Assembly: GCA_017307505.1 (NCBI GenBank)
Contig: JAFKEE010000030.1
Coordinates: forward strand, 62,001 to 126,000
Reading direction: 5' to 3'
Origin: Acidobacteriota bacterium
GTDB lineage: Bacteria > Acidobacteriota > Terriglobia > Bryobacterales > Bryobacteraceae
Length of the DNA stretch: 64,000 bases
The notes below the pieces were generated by a model. It did no database searches. It saw only the letters and a list, made by a program, of their open reading frames with translations, and had not been told where the DNA came from. Shown piece by piece: positions 1 through 9,210 of the stretch. Within the stretch, counting starts at the first letter, position 1. Each line of letters starts with the position of its first letter. The position numbers and the translations under genes were made by a program.

Positions 1-1
1 C

Positions 2-1888
2 CGCAAGACCGAGGTCGATTCCGTGGGCCGGCCTCGTTTCCGCCGTCGGCAGCCCGGAGCCTCCGTGATGGGCCCCCTTCGAAAGGACCGCACTTTCTGG
101 GCGGTTGCCGCGGAACTGGAGGAGGAGTCCGCTCAGGAGTGGTCCGAAACCCCCTCGTGGGCCGTCGACCGCATCAATCGCGTTCTGGCTCAGGCCGGCT
201 CGGTCTTCTCCGGACTCTACCCCACGTCACAGCGCGGGCTCGACCTGACGTTCAAACTCAACCATCAGGCGACTGAGCGGGACGCCCTGGCTCTCCGCTA
301 CGCGTGGTCCCACGGCCGCGCCCTCGGTGATGTCCAGGGTCCTGAGAACTTCCTGGATCGCTCCGCCGCCGGGAACAGCCTCACCGCCGATCACTCCCTC
401 GCCGCCACCTGGCTGCGCGTCATCACGCCAGCCATGGTCAACGAACTCCGTGCGCAATATGGCCGCCGCGAACAGCGGCTCTGGCCGAATAGCACAGGAC
501 CTCTCGTGGAAATCCCCGGCATCGTCAGCTTCGGCGAAGCTCCGCGCCTGAACGCAGACCGCCTCGAAACCCACGCCGAATTCGTCGAGCAGTGGAACCT
601 CACCGCCGGCCGGCATCGCCTCAGCGCCGGAGCCAGCGTCCACGCCGTCCACTTCGAGGGCCGCCTGGCAAACCGGTTCGACGGCGTGGAACTTTTCCCC
701 ACCTTGGAGGCTTTCGAACAGCGCCTGCCTGCCATGTCATGGATCGTGCGGGGCGACCCGCATACCCGTCTCACCACTGTTCCCATTGGACTCTGGTTGC
801 AGGAGCGCTGGCAGGTGCTCGACCATCTTCTCCTCGAAGCCGGTCTTCGCTACGACAAGCAGCGCCTCCCTTCGGGGCTCCCGGAGCCGCCCGGCAACTG
901 GAGCCCGCGTCTCGGTCTCGCCTGGCGGCCCAGCGTCCGCACGCCCTGGATCCTGCGCGCCGGCTTCGGCCTGTTCACTGACCGCTATCCACTCGCCTAT
1001 CTCAACGACGTCCTGCAGAAGGGCACCGGCCAGGCAACCGAGTACGTTCGCTACGGACTCGGTCCTGAAGTCGCGGCGCGTTGGGCCGCCTCCGCCGATT
1101 TCCCGGCCGCGCGGGCCCGCAAACTGTCCATCGGCTGGGAGCGAGGCTTCGGCTCATCGGCGACTTTCCATGTGGAACTGAACCTCGTCCGGGCCATCCA
1201 CCTGCCCCGGGTCCGCAACGCAGCCCTCACACTGCCCCCTGTCTACCTGCTGGAACAGACAGCCCGGTCCTCTTACCGCGGCCTGTCGATCTCCTACAAC
1301 CGGCGCGTCCTCGAAGGCATCACCCTCCTTGCCAGCTTCGATCTCGGCCGGGCCTGGGACGACGCCTCCGACTTCGACGAGCATCCTTCTCAGCCCGCCA
1401 ACCTGCGGGCCGATTGGGGCCGCAGCCGTCTCTACCAGGCCCGCCGCCTCAGCATCAGTTCCATCTTCGAACTGCCCTTTGGCTCCTGGGTCGGACCGAG
1501 GTGGCTTCAGGACGCCCTGGAGGACTGGACCCTCGCCCCAAGCCTGGTTGCGGGCAGTGGCCGGCCCGTCAATGCGCTGCTGACCTACGATCCCGCCGCC
1601 ACCGGGGCTTATCCTCTTGCGGCGCGGCCCGCCGGCATGATGCGCAACAGCGGCCTGGGTCCGGCCTCCGTCAGCCTCGACGCCCGGCTCATGAAGACCA
1701 TCCCATTCCACGACAACCGCATGCGGCTCCAGTTCGGGGCGGAAAGCTTCAATCTCCTGAACCACGCCAACGCCGTGCGTCTCAGCGAGGCATATGCCAG
1801 CCCTGCCGGCCGGCTAAGCAGTTGGGGGTCCTTGATTGAAAGCGGTCCCCCTCGTCAGGTTCAGTTGTTCATGCAATTCGAGTATTAA
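2..1888 (+). CDS. TonB-dependent receptor, Oar-like, C-terminal part (5' end outside window)
   Basis: The frame is open to the left edge of the window, so the gene starts upstream and only about 628 C-terminal residues are visible. The text shows a plug-to-barrel transition (GPLRKDRTFW, the counterpart of the GGP-x-x-K-x-x-TFFF-type motif of Oar-like receptors) followed by alternating amphipathic strands. It ends in an aromatic residue (QFEY), typical of an outer-membrane beta-barrel. Late motifs such as RLQFGAESFNLLNHAN match the carboxypeptidase-regulatory-like/TonB receptors that are abundant in Acidobacteria. The N-terminal CarboxypepD_reg domain and signal peptide would lie outside the window. 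Role: outer-membrane uptake of an unknown substrate, probably a carbohydrate or peptide (inference). It is followed by an oppositely oriented gene. Confidence 0.8.
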   Translation, partial: RKTEVDSVGRPRFRRRQPGASVMGPLRKDRTFWAVAAELEEESAQEWSETPSWAVDRINRVLAQAGSVFSGLYPTSQRGLDLTFKLNHQATERDALALRYAWSHGRALGDVQGPENFLDRSAAGNSLTADHSLAATWLRVITPAMVNELRAQYGRREQRLWPNSTGPLVEIPGIVSFGEAPRLNADRLETHAEFVEQWNLTAGRHRLSAGASVHAVHFEGRLANRFDGVELFPTLEAFEQRLPAMSWIVRGDPHTRLTTVPIGLWLQERWQVLDHLLLEAGLRYDKQRLPSGLPEPPGNWSPRLGLAWRPSVRTPWILRAGFGLFTDRYPLAYLNDVLQKGTGQATEYVRYGLGPEVAARWAASADFPAARARKLSIGWERGFGSSATFHVELNLVRAIHLPRVRNAALTLPPVYLLEQTARSSYRGLSISYNRRVLEGITLLASFDLGRAWDDASDFDEHPSQPANLRADWGRSRLYQARRLSISSIFELPFGSWVGPRWLQDALEDWTLAPSLVAGSGRPVNALLTYDPAATGAYPLAARPAGMMRNSGLGPASVSLDARLMKTIPFHDNRMRLQFGAESFNLLNHANAVRLSEAYASPAGRLSSWGSLIESGPPRQVQLFMQFEY

Positions 1889-1930
1889 GCGCGCCGCGCC
1901 TGCTGCCCGGCTGGCCCCTGCGCATGGGCG

Positions 1931-2950
1931 TCATCGCCCGCCTGCCGGGATTGTGTAGTAGTCGTAGACGATCTTCCACGTGAACTCCGCACCGGGCTCG
2001 ATGTCCACCTTCACATACGGCTCCACCGAAAGCGGCGCACGAATGGACCACAGGTAGATCCGGGCGATCGGCCGGTCCCCCGTGATTCTCACGCCTGCAC
2101 CCGCCGCCTGGTTCTCCACGCGAATGTCGTAGTCCTTCGCTTCCGGCCCGTAGCCGCTCACGGGCATTTGTACATGCTCTTCACCCGCCAGGACCTTCGT
2201 GTACCGCACCTCGTTCCCACGCACTTCAGCCATAGGCGGAACCTGCGGTGTCTTCACCTCGAATGGGAACCTGACTACGAAATCCGGACCCGGAGGCCGC
2301 CGGTCGAGATACAGGAAGTTGTGGTTGTAGACGGCACTCCGGATCGCGGCCCTGCCTGTGTTCTTCAGGCTATGACTCAGCACCATCTGCGGCTGACCCT
2401 TGGTCAGCGACACCGTCTTTCTGTACACGTAGCCATAGCCCGTAGCAGGATCTGCCAGCCGCTGCACGAACTCGACGGAACTACCCGTCTTGTTCACCGT
2501 CCATTTCCCGCCATCCACAATCCCGTAGAGGTGGAATGAATCATAGGCAGCGGCCTCTGTCTTCCGCAGCACGCCGACGCCGATCTTTACGAACGTCCCG
2601 CCCGGCTTCGCCTCGTCATACCCCAGCGGCGTCCGGAACTCCTCCGCCGGGCCGGTCACCGCGGTGCAGGGGCTGGCCGCGATCGCCGCGCCTTCGTACA
2701 CAAAATCTCGCACCTTCGGGTCCATCCGGTCAAACCACTGCGGATAGTAGTTGTGCCCGGAGTACTGCAAGTCGGAGATGACACCGGACCAGTCGAACCG
2801 TGTTCCTCGGTAAAAGCCCGTCCGTCCATCCGGCAGGTGCAACTTGGCGCGGACCAGGCCATTCGAGATCTCCGCTGTCGGTCCCTCCGCCGCCAGGCCC
2901 GCATGCGCTGTCAATCCAAGGGCCACTACGCACCACAGACTCTGTTGCAT
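1931..2950 (-). CDS. Secreted protein of mutarotase-like appearance, function unknown
   Basis: The 339-residue protein begins with a Sec signal peptide (hydrophobic stretch at about residues 4-20, ending near LAAEG). The rest is rich in beta-strand sequence with motifs such as NGLVRAKLHLPDG, YNHNFLYLD and VEPYVKVDIEPG, resembling the galactose-mutarotase-like fold of aldose 1-epimerase relatives. I do not see the paired catalytic His and Glu clearly enough to claim epimerase activity. The ATG start has AAGGA 6 bases upstream. It is transcribed toward the receptor gene end (convergent, 42 bp apart) and stands alone. A periplasmic carbohydrate-binding or sugar-modifying role is inference. Confidence 0.6.
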   Translation of the reverse strand: MQQSLWCVVALGLTAHAGLAAEGPTAEISNGLVRAKLHLPDGRTGFYRGTRFDWSGVISDLQYSGHNYYPQWFDRMDPKVRDFVYEGAAIAASPCTAVTGPAEEFRTPLGYDEAKPGGTFVKIGVGVLRKTEAAAYDSFHLYGIVDGGKWTVNKTGSSVEFVQRLADPATGYGYVYRKTVSLTKGQPQMVLSHSLKNTGRAAIRSAVYNHNFLYLDRRPPGPDFVVRFPFEVKTPQVPPMAEVRGNEVRYTKVLAGEEHVQMPVSGYGPEAKDYDIRVENQAAGAGVRITGDRPIARIYLWSIRAPLSVEPYVKVDIEPGAEFTWKIVYDYYTIPAGGR

Positions 2951-3078
2951 CGCTCATCCTTCCTGCTGGTCAGCACGTCCGGTACGGGCCACTCACGTCC
3001 GCAACTCAGTCCCCAATCGTAAATGGCGGCGATATCTGAAACAAGCAGCCGGCGGACTGTTGCTTGCCGATCAGCGCC

Positions 3079-6000
3079 TCACCCCTGCACCATCCCGGCG
3101 GTTCCGCCCTGCTTCGCCTCGCGCCTCCTCTCCGACATCATGTAAATGGCGGGCAGCACCAGCAACGTCAATATCGTGGAAGAGACCAGTCCGCCAATCA
3201 CCACCGTGGCCAGCGGCCGTTGCACCTCGGCGCCTGCTCCGTGCGAAAACGCCATCGGAACGAACCCCAGGCTCGCCACCAGCGCTGTCATCAGCACCGG
3301 GCGCAGCCTCATCCGCGCTCCTTCCTCGACCGCTTCCGCGAGCGGGGTTCCACCCTTGCGCATCTCGATCACATTGGTCAACAGCACGATGCCGTTCAGC
3401 ACCGCAATTCCAAACAACGCAATGAACCCGACGCCCGCCGAAATGCTGAACGGCATCTGCCGTACATACAGCGCAAGAATGCCGCCCACCGCGGCCAGCG
3501 GCACATTCAGCGAAATCAGCAGCGCCGGCACGGCCGATCCGAAGTTGAGATAGAGCAGTACAAAGATCAGCAGCAGGACGATCGGTACTGTCACCGCAAG
3601 CCGCCGCGACGCGCTGTCCAGTTGTTCAAACTTCCCGCCCCATTCGATCGAGTACCCCGCCGGTAGCTTCACCTTCGTTCCCACCAGGCGGCTCGCTTCG
3701 GAGACAAAACCCGCAAGGTCCCGGCCCCGTACGTTCACCTCCACTGAGATTCTGCGTTGCGCGTTTTCCCGGCTGATCTGCGCGGGACCGTTCTCCTCGA
3801 AGACATCGGCCAGTTGGGCCAGCGGGATGAAGTGGCCCTCATTGTCCCCGACCATCAGGTTCCTGATCGCGTCGATACTGCTCCGATGCGCCTGGTCGAA
3901 GCGGATCTGCATCAGGAATCGCTTGTTCCCCTCCACCACCTGCCCCACCACTTTGCCGCCAATCGCCTCCACTGTATTCAGCACATCGGCTGCATCCAGG
4001 TCATGCCGGGCCAGCACATCCCGCTTGATCCGGATCCGCAGATACGGCAGACCCGCCACGCGCTCTGCCCGCACATCGGCCGCGCCGGGCACCCGCTGCA
4101 CTACAGAGGCGATCTGGTCCGCCTTCTGGCGCAGGATGTTCAGGTCGTCGCCATACAGCTTCACGGCGATATCGGAGCGCACACCAGCTTCCATCAACTC
4201 CTGCATGCGCATCTGAATGGGCTGCGAAAAACTATACCCGGCGCCGGGCGCATGCTCCTCCAGTTTCGCTTTCATGCTGGAGATCAGATCCTCTTTCGTT
4301 CGCTGGCGAGGCCACTCGGATGCAGGCTTCAGGAACACATACACGTCGCTCTGGTCGATCGCCATGGGATCCGTGGCCACCTCCGGCCGGCCGGTCCGGC
4401 AATAAACCGTCTGCACCTCGGGGAACTCCCTCAGCACGTTCTCGATGATCTCGTTGCCGTGCAGGGATTCCTCGACAGAGATGCCAGGAACCCGGTACAT
4501 CATGACGACAATTGAACCCTCGTCCAAAGTCGGGATGAACTCCGCGCCCAACTGGGGCACAATCGCGAGTGTCACCACGAAGGCCAAAGCGGCCAGTCCA
4601 GCGGTGACCAGCGGAAATCGCAGTGTGCGGCGCAGAAGCGGCCCGTAAGCTGCTCCCGCCTTTCGCATGAGCCAGGTCTCCTTCTCTACAACCCGTTTCC
4701 GGAACACATACGAGCTCAGCACCGGCATCACGGCCAGAGCAATCACCAGCGAGGCCGCCAGGGCAAACAGCAGAGTGATCGCCATCGGACGGAACATCTT
4801 TCCCTCCACCCCTCGCAGGGTCAGGATGGGGAGGTAGACCAGCACGATGATGAGCACGCCGAAGAACGTCGGCCGCGCCACCTCCTGTGCCGCCCGCCGG
4901 ATCACGTCCATTGGTTCCTCTCCGGGCTTTCGACCACCCAACCGCCGCAGAATGTTCTCCACCATCACCACAGACCCGTCCACCACCAGGCCAAAGTCGA
5001 TGGCGCCCAGGCTCATCAGATTCCCTGAAATGTTGGCCTCCACCATTCCTGTAAACGCGGCCAGCATCGACAATGGAATCGCCAGCGAAACCATCACACC
5101 GCCCTTGAAACTCCCCAGCAGCAACAGCAGGACCGCCACCACCAGCAACCCACCCTCCAGCAGGTTCCGGCTCACCGTGCCAATCGTGCGGCGCACCAGT
5201 TCGGTTCTGTCGTAAAGAGGATCCACCCGTACACCCGGGGGCAGCGATTTCTGGATCGCGGTCAGTTTCTGTTTAACCCGGTCCACCACCACTCGCGAGT
5301 TCTCGCCGATGAGCATCATCGCGACACCCACCACGATCTCGCCTTTGCCATCCTGTGTCGCGAAGCCCTGGCGCACCATGGGCGCAAAGCGGACTTCCCC
5401 CAGGTTGCTGACCAGAATCGGAGTGCCTGTCGGAGACACCCCCACGACAATCCGCTCGATGTCCGCCAGGCTCGTGATCAAGGCCTCTCCGCGTACCAGC
5501 GATTGCTGCTCCATTCGCTCCAGGTAGGCTCCGCCCGCGTTGGCATTGTTCTTCTCCAGCGAGGAGATCAGCTTCTCCAGCGAGACGTGGTAGGCCACCA
5601 GCTTTTCACTGTCCACCTGGATCTCGTAAGCTTTCAGCGCTCCGCCGTGCGTGTTGACCTCCACGATCCCGGGTACGGATCGCAACTTCGGCGCGATGTC
5701 CCAGTCCAGGATGCTCCGCAATTCCATCAGCGATCGGCCCGCGCCGCTCACCTTGAACTGGTAAACCTCGCCCAGCCCGGTGGCAATCGGGCCCATCTCC
5801 GGCGACCCCATGCCTGCCGGGATACTCTCTCGCGCCTGCGGCAGCCGCTCCATCACCAGCCTTCGCGCGAAGTAGGTCTCCACATTCTCTTTGAAATACA
5901 CCGCGACATACGAGAGTCCGTTCTTTGAGACGGACTGGATCCGTTCCACGCCCGGCAGCCCCGTCATCGCATTCTCAATTGGAAAAGTCAGAAACTGTTC

Positions 6001-6180
6001 CACCTCGATCGGCGAAAGGCTCGGAGCGCGCGTCAGCACCAGCACCTGGTTCGGAGTGATATCGGGCACGGCGTCGATCGGTAGCTGCTGCAGGGAGTAG
6101 ACCCCGAACACAACCGTCAACAGGATGCCCAGCAGAACAATGGCTCGATATCGGAGCGCCCAGTCTATGAAGGAGTGCAT
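3079..6180 (-). CDS. czcA: Heavy-metal efflux RND transporter, CzcA type
   Basis: The 1033-residue inner-membrane proton/metal antiporter of the HME-RND family has the full family length. It starts with TM1 (about residues 12-30) and shows the two periplasmic porter regions and the second TM block. TM4 carries the proton-relay signature DFG (395-397), VDG (400-402) and EN (408-409). That pattern is the divalent-cation (Co/Zn/Cd/Ni) CzcA type and not the CusA copper/silver type. It forms a tripartite pump with the next two genes upstream: the adaptor gene ends 1 bp before this start, so the genes are translationally linked. An AGAGGA ribosome site precedes the ATG. Metal specificity beyond the divalent class is not resolved. 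Confidence 0.93.
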   Translation of the reverse strand: MHSFIDWALRYRAIVLLGILLTVVFGVYSLQQLPIDAVPDITPNQVLVLTRAPSLSPIEVEQFLTFPIENAMTGLPGVERIQSVSKNGLSYVAVYFKENVETYFARRLVMERLPQARESIPAGMGSPEMGPIATGLGEVYQFKVSGAGRSLMELRSILDWDIAPKLRSVPGIVEVNTHGGALKAYEIQVDSEKLVAYHVSLEKLISSLEKNNANAGGAYLERMEQQSLVRGEALITSLADIERIVVGVSPTGTPILVSNLGEVRFAPMVRQGFATQDGKGEIVVGVAMMLIGENSRVVVDRVKQKLTAIQKSLPPGVRVDPLYDRTELVRRTIGTVSRNLLEGGLLVVAVLLLLLGSFKGGVMVSLAIPLSMLAAFTGMVEANISGNLMSLGAIDFGLVVDGSVVMVENILRRLGGRKPGEEPMDVIRRAAQEVARPTFFGVLIIVLVYLPILTLRGVEGKMFRPMAITLLFALAASLVIALAVMPVLSSYVFRKRVVEKETWLMRKAGAAYGPLLRRTLRFPLVTAGLAALAFVVTLAIVPQLGAEFIPTLDEGSIVVMMYRVPGISVEESLHGNEIIENVLREFPEVQTVYCRTGRPEVATDPMAIDQSDVYVFLKPASEWPRQRTKEDLISSMKAKLEEHAPGAGYSFSQPIQMRMQELMEAGVRSDIAVKLYGDDLNILRQKADQIASVVQRVPGAADVRAERVAGLPYLRIRIKRDVLARHDLDAADVLNTVEAIGGKVVGQVVEGNKRFLMQIRFDQAHRSSIDAIRNLMVGDNEGHFIPLAQLADVFEENGPAQISRENAQRRISVEVNVRGRDLAGFVSEASRLVGTKVKLPAGYSIEWGGKFEQLDSASRRLAVTVPIVLLLIFVLLYLNFGSAVPALLISLNVPLAAVGGILALYVRQMPFSISAGVGFIALFGIAVLNGIVLLTNVIEMRKGGTPLAEAVEEGARMRLRPVLMTALVASLGFVPMAFSHGAGAEVQRPLATVVIGGLVSSTILTLLVLPAIYMMSERRREAKQGGTAGMVQG

Positions 6181-6181
6181 G

Positions 6182-7354
6182 CTATTCCTCTCCGAGTTCC
6201 TTGCCCACCAGAATGGACTTGAGATGGAACGCTCCCGCCTTCACCACCATCTCGCCTTCTGTCAGCCCGGATACGATCTCCACTAGTTCGCGGACCGTCT
6301 TTCCGGCAGTGACCACCCGTGGCTCGAACTCGGTCGCGGATCTCCTCACGAAGACCACCGTCTTGTCCCCTACCTCCTGAACCGCACCAGAAGGCACCGC
6401 CAGCGTTTTACGGCTGAATGTCGTCGGCAGTTGCACGTTCGCGTACATGTCAAGCTTCAGTTTCAAGGCTCCATTTGGGACTTCACACCGGACCCGCGCT
6501 GTGCGCGTCCGCGGGTCCAGGAAGTCGCTCACATAGGTGACCCTGCCGGCGAAGCTCTGGTCCGGATAAGTGTCCACCGTGATCGCCGCGTCCTGTCCGA
6601 TCCGCAGCCGACCCAGGTCCTTCTCATAGACCTCGGCCTGAACCCAGACGGTACTCAAGTCCGCGATGGTGAACAGCGCCGTCGTGGACTCCACCACCTC
6701 TCCCGGCGAGGCCTCCTGCTTCGTAACCACTCCGGCCAGCGGCGCCGTGATGGTCGTGACCGGCGATGCCTGCGTCTCCGCACCCGCCAGGCCGAACCGC
6801 CGCAGCCTCGCCCGGATTCCCTCGACAACGCTCTCCTGCGACTTCACACTCTGTCCCGCCGCTCCCTGGTCGGCCATCGCCTGTTCGAGTTCCTTCTTCG
6901 GCACCGCTCCAATCTCTGTCAGGGCCCGCGCCCTCTCCACCTGACGGCTGAGCAGGCGCTCCTGCCCGCGCAGTCTCTCCAGATCGGCTCGTGCCCCCGA
7001 CAACTGCGCCGCCAGTTCACCCGCCTCCACGTTGTCGTACGTGGCCAGAGGCTGCCCCTTACTCACCCGATCGCCCACCTTGACAAGCACCTCGTGCAAC
7101 CGCCCGCGCGCCAGCGGCCGGATCGTGTTCACACGGCTGTCGATAGGCTGCACCGTTCCAGGCACCTGCAGCAGTTCGCTCAGCTCATGGACCTGTGCCG
7201 CTTCCACCTGCATCCCGAAGTGCGCCTGCGCCTCCGCACCGATCTTCACCAGCCCAGCCTCGGGTTTCTCCTCCTCGGCCGGGACCTCGGGCTTCGATCG
7301 GGAGCACCCCGCCAGCACCAGCGCGGCCATCAGTAGCGACAATTGCTTCTTCAC
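6182..7354 (-). CDS. czcB: Periplasmic adaptor lipoprotein of the efflux pump, CzcB/CusB type
   Basis: The 390-residue membrane-fusion protein is a lipoprotein: N-terminal MKKQLSLLMAALVLAGCS ends in a lipobox LAGC, so it should be anchored by an acylated Cys16. It has the biotinyl/lipoyl-like half-motifs (GTVQPIDSRVNTIRPLARGR and ITAPLAGVVTKQEASPGEVV), a coiled-coil hairpin between them (about residues 115-185), and a C-terminal membrane-proximal beta domain. It bridges the RND pump and the TolC-like channel. The start is GTG, overlapping the channel gene's TGA (GTGA), with GGAGGAG upstream. It lacks an obvious N-terminal metal-binding Met or His cluster, which fits a Czc rather than a Cus role. 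Confidence 0.88.
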   Translation of the reverse strand: MKKQLSLLMAALVLAGCSRSKPEVPAEEEKPEAGLVKIGAEAQAHFGMQVEAAQVHELSELLQVPGTVQPIDSRVNTIRPLARGRLHEVLVKVGDRVSKGQPLATYDNVEAGELAAQLSGARADLERLRGQERLLSRQVERARALTEIGAVPKKELEQAMADQGAAGQSVKSQESVVEGIRARLRRFGLAGAETQASPVTTITAPLAGVVTKQEASPGEVVESTTALFTIADLSTVWVQAEVYEKDLGRLRIGQDAAITVDTYPDQSFAGRVTYVSDFLDPRTRTARVRCEVPNGALKLKLDMYANVQLPTTFSRKTLAVPSGAVQEVGDKTVVFVRRSATEFEPRVVTAGKTVRELVEIVSGLTEGEMVVKAGAFHLKSILVGKELGEE

Positions 7355-8643
7355 TTGAGTTCTCCTCCCACAGCCCGCTCCAGTTCCGCTGCGCTCCGCG
7401 CCAGCTCCGACTCCGCCTCGATGGAGCTCAGCTGCGTCTCCAGTTGCCTGCGTTGCTCGTTCAGGACATCCAGCAGCCGCAGTTGGCCCAGTTCGTAGGC
7501 CTGGCGAATGATCCCAAGGTTCCGGTTCGACTCATCCACGACCCCCCGATGGAAGATCGCCACCGTCTTCCGCGCTGCCTCGTAACGGGCCCACGCCGCC
7601 TCCACCTCCAGCCCCGCGGTCACTTCAAGATGCCGGCCTCTCAACTGCGCCGCGCTCTGGCGGGCCGCCGCCGCCTCGACATTGCCCTGGTTGCGCTTGC
7701 GCGTCTGCAAGGGCACCGAGACACCCAGTGTCAGCACGTTGTCCCGGTCCTGCAGCAGCAGCGGCGAGCCCCGCCCCATCACCCGGATAGGATCTTCGAA
7801 CTGCGAATACCGTCGTGCATATTGCGCCGACACCGTGACGTCCGGCCTTCCCTGCGCCTGCGCCAGCTCCAGCTCCGCTGTCGATTGTTCGGCAAGCGTG
7901 CGGGCCACCCTGAGATCTGGCCGCCCTGCCCGAGCCCGCCTTCGCAGCTCCTCCAGCGTCACCGCCGGGACGGCGGATTCTAACGCCTGGGTGGACAGTT
8001 TCAAAGGATCGCTCGACGGCAGGGCCGCCGCTCGCCGCAGCTCCACCTCCGCCGCTTGCGCCTGGCCCGCGAGCATCGCCCTCTGCGCTTCCGTTCGATT
8101 CATCTCCACCAGCAGCAGTTGCCGGTCCAGAGGGGCCGCGTCATCCCTCTGCACCCGCGCATCCACCAGCCGGTACGCTTCTCGATTGACGCCGGCGATC
8201 CGGTCAATGGCCTCTACCTTGCGCCAGGCCGCCACGGCGTCGGCATACCTTGCCTTGATCTCGTAGGCGAGTTGCCGCTTCCGCTCAGCCAGTTCCGCCT
8301 CGGCCAGTTCCACCTCCTTCTCGGCGACCAGCAGCCGCTTGGGCCGCTTGCCGCCGGTTTCGATGGGCTGGAAGTACCCGATGCTGTACTCCTCTTCCCC
8401 CGTCGTCCCCAACGGACGCCCACTGCCGGCATTCGATTCCAGCGTCGCCACCGGACGGTTCCCGGCCTGTCTCAATTGCCCGCGCGCCTCCGCCAGCCGC
8501 TGCTGAACCGCCTGGATCTCCCGGTTCTGCGCAAAAGATTGTTCAATCAGCTGATCGACGCTCACGCTGGCGCCGGGCGTCTGGCCCAATACCCAGCTCG
8601 TGCCAAACAACAGCGCGAGCAGGGAAGTGCGGCTTCGCAACAT
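7351..8643 (-). CDS. czcC: Outer-membrane efflux channel, TolC family (CzcC-like)
   Basis: The protein has about 430 residues with a signal peptide (MLRSRTSLLALLFGTSWVLGQ) and two OEP repeats of long alpha-helical coiled coil (for example ELAEAELAERKRQLAYEIKARY and LEVEAAWARYEAARKTV). This is the layout of TolC/CzcC channels. I chose the ATG at 8643 and not the ATG 21 bases upstream, because GGGGAG sits 7 bases before it and the signal peptide then begins directly. Its stop overlaps the adaptor start by 4 bases. It provides the exit duct for metal ions pumped by the RND protein. Confidence 0.86.
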   Translation of the reverse strand: MLRSRTSLLALLFGTSWVLGQTPGASVSVDQLIEQSFAQNREIQAVQQRLAEARGQLRQAGNRPVATLESNAGSGRPLGTTGEEEYSIGYFQPIETGGKRPKRLLVAEKEVELAEAELAERKRQLAYEIKARYADAVAAWRKVEAIDRIAGVNREAYRLVDARVQRDDAAPLDRQLLLVEMNRTEAQRAMLAGQAQAAEVELRRAAALPSSDPLKLSTQALESAVPAVTLEELRRRARAGRPDLRVARTLAEQSTAELELAQAQGRPDVTVSAQYARRYSQFEDPIRVMGRGSPLLLQDRDNVLTLGVSVPLQTRKRNQGNVEAAAARQSAAQLRGRHLEVTAGLEVEAAWARYEAARKTVAIFHRGVVDESNRNLGIIRQAYELGQLRLLDVLNEQRRQLETQLSSIEAESELARSAAELERAVGGELK

Positions 8644-8799
8644 AGCACTCTCCCCAACAGTCACGAGGTATTCATCAGGTTGGAATTGCCGCTCTGGCGG
8701 CCGGCGGCTGGACGCGCGCCGTCCGCATCAAGGGACTTACCCGCGGCCGGACCGCGCCGTTCCTCAATGGCCAGAGTCGGATTTCACGGGCAGGTGGGA

Positions 8800-9102
8800 C
8801 TAGAGTTGGGGCGGGTGCTCAATCGGCAGCGACATGGAAGCCGCATGTGCAACGGGCAGGGGCGGTACCGTATCGGCCAGATACTCGCTCGCGCTCAAGG
8901 TGACACTGGTGGCGGGCACAATATGGTGGCAGCAGCACAGGCAGTTGTCACCCAACGGCTGATCGCAGTCGCCACTCGGACTGCTGGCACTGGTGAAACA
9001 AGGATCCGTGAGGTCGCACGCAAAAACCTCCGCCCCTGCAATGAGCAGCAACAGCACGGCAATCAGCCGAATTAAGGTAGTGCGCGACACCGGCATGTCC
9101 AT
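8800..9102 (-). CDS. Small exported Cys/His-rich protein heading the efflux operon
   Basis: A 100-residue protein when started at the ATG at 9102 (weak GTGGGAT ribosome site). It has a hydrophobic signal segment (TLIRLIAVLLLLIAGAEVFA, residues 9-28) and then Cys29, 35, 46, 54, 56, 57 and 58 followed by His59 and His60, with further His at 86 and 96. The CLCCCHH cluster suggests periplasmic metal binding or sensing. It lies on the same strand 156 bp before the channel gene, so it is probably the first gene of the czc-like operon. I do not recognise a named family. The longer reading frame back to 9204 lacks a ribosome site and would bury the signal peptide. Confidence 0.6.
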   Translation of the reverse strand: MDMPVSRTTLIRLIAVLLLLIAGAEVFACDLTDPCFTSASSPSGDCDQPLGDNCLCCCHHIVPATSVTLSASEYLADTVPPLPVAHAASMSLPIEHPPQL

Positions 9103-9210
9103 TATCCCACGCAATTCCGGCGATCTTCCATTTCGTGACGTTAAATTCAGATCATTGGCCCCCTCCACCCTTTTCTTCGATAAACTCCAGCGAGAGGACG
9201 GCAATCGCAG

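Noticed and set aside
3079-6180. Copper/silver (CusA) assignment for the RND pump
   Set aside because: TM4 has DFG-x-x-VDG and EN of the divalent-cation type, and the adaptor lacks a Cus-type Met cluster.
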